From contig JBCAML010000020.1 of assembly GCA_038503075.1 (NCBI GenBank), forward strand, positions 930,001 through 994,000: a stretch of 64,000 nt of DNA, read 5' to 3'. Position numbers and translations under genes: made by a program. This DNA comes from Gyromitra esculenta (Eukaryota; Ascomycota; Pezizomycetes; Pezizales; Discinaceae). This document shows, one piece after another, positions 60,142 to 64,000 of the stretch; position 1 is the first letter of the stretch, and each line of letters starts with the position of its first letter. The notes beneath the pieces were generated by a model. It ran no database searches, was not told the origin of the DNA, and was given only the letters and a program-made list of their open reading frames with translations.

Positions 60142-61542
60142 ATGTCCGACCCTCCGGGTTCTAGTGCTCAGGAGGAGCATCCTAAGGTTATTTTATTCCA
60201 TTATGTGAGTTCCACTTACCTTTGGCTTCTAGTATTTAGGTTTAAGCTTTTAATTTCTGAGAATAACCTCTCCGTCTCTAATTCTCATAATTCGTCATTA
60301 CTAATATATGCCGAGTCTAGTACTACAGCCCATATGCGCATAAAGTAAGCTGGTATCTTAACTTACGTGGCATAAAATATCAAGAATGCGTTGGTTCACC
60401 CTCGTTTACTCTGTTTTTGTTTCGGTAATTGTGAACTGATGTGCATATTTCACTTCACAGCTCCAACCACCAATTATGCCCCGCCCAGATCTATCTTCTC
60501 TCGGAATAAAATACCGTCGCATCCCACTCCTCTCCATAGGCAATGATGTATACTGCGATACACATCTTATCCTGCGTGAACTCGAGCGCAGATTCCCCAA
60601 AAACGGGCTAGATACCAATACAGCGAAATCAAAGGAATTCGAGGAGAGAAGCAATAAACTATTCCCGTATGCAGCGGGTTGCATCCCGAGTGATTTGCCA
60701 CTTATGAGAGACGAAAAGTTCATCGAGGATCGAGCAGACTATAGTGGCAGGGTATGTTTTAATTATCATCTACTTGGTATTTGGTTGCTAATAGAGAGCA
60801 GAGCTACAAGAAGGAGGATGTGGATGCCGCAAGGCCAAGGGTGCGTATAGCTCAACCATTTGTTGAAGATGGAACTGCAATACGAAAATAAAACTGATCA
60901 TCTCTAGGCACTGAACGGTGTTAGAAAGGGATTCGAATACATGGAGACTCAAGTCCTCGCCGACGGTCGCCAGTGGATTCTCGGCAACGAGTTTTCCTTG
61001 GCTGACATTGAAGGTTCTCCCCCCCTTCAAACGGCCTTTCAAAATTCTAATATACTTTCCTTGTAGCTGTCTGGCCATTAGAATGGATTGTCAGCCTCCG
61101 TGGTGCTCTCTTGGGGTCCGATATCACTGCTTCCACATTCCCAAAAACTTTCGCCTACATCTCTCGTTTCACATCAATGCTCCCAGAGCCAAAGACAACC
61201 TCGGCTGTGGTTCCAAAGATCAAAGGTGCTCAAGCAAAAGAAATTATCCTCTCGTATAATAACGATCAGCAAGCTTCAAGCTCGTCTACGACAGGTGATG
61301 TGGGTGTTCCTGATGACGACTCTTCGGAAGTCACATTTGGACAAGAAGTAGAGGTCACTCCGGTAGACACAGGGAGGAAACACCCGCAAAGAGGCAGGGT
61401 TAGGGAGCTGAATAAGGAGGTCATCGTGCTAGAAGTTGTGCCAACTGGAGAATATAACGGGCAAAGAGCTTTGAGGGTGCATTTCCCAAGGAAGGGATAT
61501 GAAGTAACGAGCATAAGTGCGAAAGGAAATGCCAGACTGTAA
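60142..61542 (+). CDS. GST-like protein (thioredoxin-fold N-domain, GST C-domain, extra C-terminal region)
   Basis: Six exons: 60142-60204, 60321-60389, 60461-60751, 60802-60840, 60908-61013 and 61067-61542; 347 aa, in frame throughout. The N-terminal thioredoxin fold reads KVILFHYYYSPYAHKVSWYL, LQPPIMPRPDLSSLGIKYRR and GNDVYCDTHLILRELERRFP, typical of a fungal GST-like group. The GST C-domain has LADGRQWILGNEFSLADIEA followed by WPLEWIVSLRG. Beyond it are an acidic linker and about 70 residues (QEVEVTPVDTGRKHPQRGRV, RALRVHFPRKGYEV) that look like a small beta-barrel; the same tail pattern is, to my knowledge, seen in related fungal proteins. Substrate and enzymatic activity are unknown. Exon 2 is only 69 nt and was placed by homology. 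Confidence 0.85.
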
Positions 61543-62106
61543 ACGATCTCGACCTCTGGTAAATTGTGAAATCTAGATCCGTAGTAGACTTATGTTGTTG
61601 GTTGTTTCTAAATACGAAAAATTGAAAGCTTAAATGGCTTGCTTTATACTATCATCTATACAAAGGTAGAAGTCTCTCGAAGGGCCATCGGTGATATTTC
61701 ACACAATAGCGAGAGCACAAGTCTATTATTTTAGGTTTAAACTCAGGAGAAAATTCGCCTTGCTATATAAATACATGTATCCCGCTGATGATGAGATGGC
61801 TGATAATCACAGTCTCTCCTTGATGGAGAACGCGTGACCAAGGTTTTGAGGATGGCTGCGGCTATTCCGAGAGGGAGAAATTGAAGTCCAATTCAACTTA
61901 AACCAGATCTACGAGAGTGAAGGCGAGTATTGACTAGAGTGATAGGTTATGATTCCCCCGTCATACACGGTACTGGTTATGGAGTTTCCACGATTAGATT
62001 TGGGTATTCTCTTTCTATTCAATTAGTGCTGACTCGGTATCCCAGCAATCTAGCTGGATGATCGGTATATATTATAGATCTTTGGCCCATTCTTTCATTC
62101 CTGCTG
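61543..62106. other. Convergent spacer between GST-like and phosphatase genes
   Basis: Both genes end here. TACATGTA at 61772. No coding frame recognised. Confidence 0.45.
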
Positions 62107-63278
62107 TTACAGTTTCTCCTCCTGCTGATCCCCTATCACGGAAATCTTCCCCGTTTCATCAAGGCAGAAACATGGCAGTTCCTCGGACGTCACGTTCCTT
62201 TTGATCGTCTGTATTTCCTCCTTTGTGAATTTGCAATCCCTCTCTAGATATAACTCTACGCCACCTAATTCTTCTTGGATCATAGTTAGTGTTTTTAGCA
62301 TTGTGTCCACCCTGTATGATATCCGCATTAGCGCCACAACTCCTTGCATTTAAGCCTGGCCTCGTGGATGGTAACGTACGTAGAGCCCAACATATTCTCC
62401 ATTCCCTGCTTCGCGGCCTCGCCTCCCTTCTCAAACGGCGGCAGCGCCCCCAACCGTTTTCTAATAGCTTCCTTAAAAGGCTCCAACCCTATGCTCGTGA
62501 GAGCATATTCCTCTGCTACAATCTTATCTTCCACCCCGGCAAGCTTTAGTATTAACGCACATATAACACCTGTGCGGTCTTTCCCTGCGGTGCAATGGAC
62601 TAGCAAGGGTTCTTCGGGGCGGGTTAGGATGTGAGTGAAGATAGCTCTATATGCGAGAGGCCCACCGGAGCGTAGAATAGAGCGGTATGCGAAAGTAAGG
62701 TCGCCGCCGGTATAGGAGCTGTAGCGTTTTGACAGAGCTCTAGAAAACTCCAACAATCAGCTATTTCCCAGCGTTTGTATAGCTTGACGCAGAATAGCGA
62801 AGCGTGAGGATGATAAAATAAGGGAGGGACTTGCTCAGGGCTCAAATCTTGGTCTTCAAACACCGGCACAAAATTCCTGGTGATTCCTGGAATGTCGGGG
62901 ATGGGAGACATTGCTTCCAGACTCTGGACCTCTGGTCTTGAGCGTAAGTCGTACGAGGAAGTAATTCCGAGCTTAGAAGTGAGCACGAGCATGCCATCTT
63001 CCGTTACGTGGGAAGGTTCTGCAGAGCGGAAGATAATGTTACGTTTGACCTACGAATGGTAAATTCTTGATAAGTGAGTGGCATTTTTACAAAATAAAAA
63101 TGAGAAGGGCTGATCGGAGGAAATGACAGATGGGTGGGATGAAAGCTCTACTTACACTTCCTGTGCTACCAACGATGGGGTAGCCACCGAGGTCACGAAA
63201 ATTATAGATTCCGGGGACAGGTTTCCAGGGGGGGGCTATGAGAAGGGGAGGCTCGTAGGCAATCCCGGTAGAGGACAT
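62107..63278 (-). CDS. Tyrosine/lipid-type phosphatase (Y_phosphatase3 family)
   Basis: Exons 63156-63278, 62835-63049, 62380-62739 and 62107-62311; 300 aa. The family start GIYNFRDLGGYPIVGSTG is followed by NIIFRSAEPSHV and SSYDLRSRPEVQ. The catalytic loop HCTAGKDRTG (Cys and Arg of CX5R, with the Lys often seen in phosphoinositide-active members) lies at about residue 174. The C-terminus has DTMLKTLTMIQEELGGVELYL. Members dephosphorylate phosphotyrosine or lipids; the substrate here is unknown. Intron 2 (62740-62834, 95 nt) requires a GC donor: only CCTGA|GCAAGT gives the right phase and the expected SPEALSKRY junction. GT candidates nearby are all in the wrong phase. The remaining introns are GT-AG. 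Confidence 0.9.
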
Positions 63279-64000
63279 TCTGGGTATTTGCTTATTTGAT
63301 CTGAAGCTGCTTGTTGGGGAGGGTTATTTTATGGATGGACCAGCAGTAGATATTATGTGTATGGGGTTGGTGAAGATCCTTCCATAGACCTGGGGATCCT
63401 CAGCTGTGCGACAAGCATGCTGGTGGGGGGGTCGGTTCTGAATAAGTATAAGGACATAGGTAGCTGAGCTGTCTCATAACTGCAGTGCTCTGGAACACGA
63501 CAAATCATTTATCTAAAGAATTACAGATATTATTATACCTCTTGAGGGTTTTATATGGACTGATTGAATACGGGCTGGGCGATGGATGTCCACGTAGCGA
63601 ACGACAAGGATGGGCTATGTCGAGGTTGAGCCGCAAGCCAAGCCACCACTATTCATGAAATATCACTCGGGATGCTAGAGATTAGAGGTGTTGAGTATAA
63701 GGAATATATATATCTATCCCGGCGCAGTAGTAAAGAGCAGAAGAGAAAAGAAAACTATAGAAGGGCCTAGAAGCCTAGTATATACTCCTAGATAGGGCGA
63801 CTTCACCAGTAGTTGGAGGTACCGCTATCGCCTCTACTAGGGCCTCTATATAGGGCAGAACCCTATAGCGCTTAAGATGCGATAAACCAATAGATAGTAA
63901 GCCTCTACTAGGAAGCATATAATATACGTATTGTATATATCCAACAAAAGGAAAGGATGTGAAATACAATCCATATACTAACTAATTAGACACGGTTCTC
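63279..64000. other. Right-end spacer, A/T- and CTAG-rich
   Basis: The first part is the promoter side of the phosphatase gene. From about 63700 the sequence is rich in TATAG/CTAG and contains a minus-strand frame (63775-63969) running toward the right edge, possibly an eroded repeat. No family recognised. Confidence 0.35.

Noticed and set aside
9360..63278. A metabolic or signalling gene cluster across the window
   Set aside because: The genes have unrelated housekeeping roles and mixed orientation, with long repeat-filled spacers; SHO1 and ROM2 are over 40 kb apart.

Overview
The window is nuclear DNA of a filamentous ascomycete (Pezizomycotina). The evidence is protein content (RO-10/dynactin p24, LAG1, SHO1, ROM2, vacuolar protease B and a fungal BEACH protein), short 47-160 nt introns with CTAAC/CTRAY-like branch sites, and a Ty3/gypsy element with C-to-T-type stop codons. 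Long repeat-rich intergenic spacers and many copies of the palindrome TACATGTA suggest a repeat-bearing lineage such as the Pezizomycetes, but the order is a guess. No rRNA, tRNA or CRISPR was recognised.

Thirteen intact genes were assembled exon by exon, and each gives a continuous reading frame. Layout: 1-3770, decayed Ty3/gypsy element on the minus strand (gag, protease, RT) whose LTR faces a second LTR head to head; 4276-5007 (-) dynactin p24/RO-10; 6043-7731 (+) ceramide synthase; 9360-10553 (-) osmosensor SHO1; 13818-15698 (-) vacuolar amino acid transporter; 17082-18734 (+) tRNA t6A dehydratase; 19320-20463 (+) peroxisomal 2,4-dienoyl-CoA reductase; 21052-22506 (-) two-RRM/RGG protein; 26435-34708 (-) BEACH-WD40 giant of 2530 aa; 36496-38370 (+) vacuolar protease B; 44105-47186 (-) Tudor-SN; 52817-58492 (+) Rho1 exchange factor ROM2; 60142-61542 (+) GST-like protein; 62107-63278 (-) tyrosine/lipid-type phosphatase.

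The genes are housekeeping genes with unrelated roles (sphingolipid synthesis, osmosensing and cell-wall signalling, vacuole, peroxisome, RNA). I see no biosynthetic cluster. Two pathway links exist without tight linkage: SHO1 and ROM2 both act in surface-stress signalling, and the AVT-type transporter, protease B and possibly the BEACH protein relate to vacuole and membrane traffic.

The unusual content lies between the genes. Spacers at 22.5-26.4, 35.6, 38.4-44.1, 47.2-52.8 and 58.5-60.1 kb hold at least seven families of short terminal-inverted-repeat elements, most flanked by TA (Tc1/mariner-style MITEs). One family has four near-complete copies plus one junction fragment. A stop-ridden NB-ARC (NLR/STAND) relic lies at 42.7-43.5 kb. 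Three of the 50 introns I can place are best explained as GC-AG introns.
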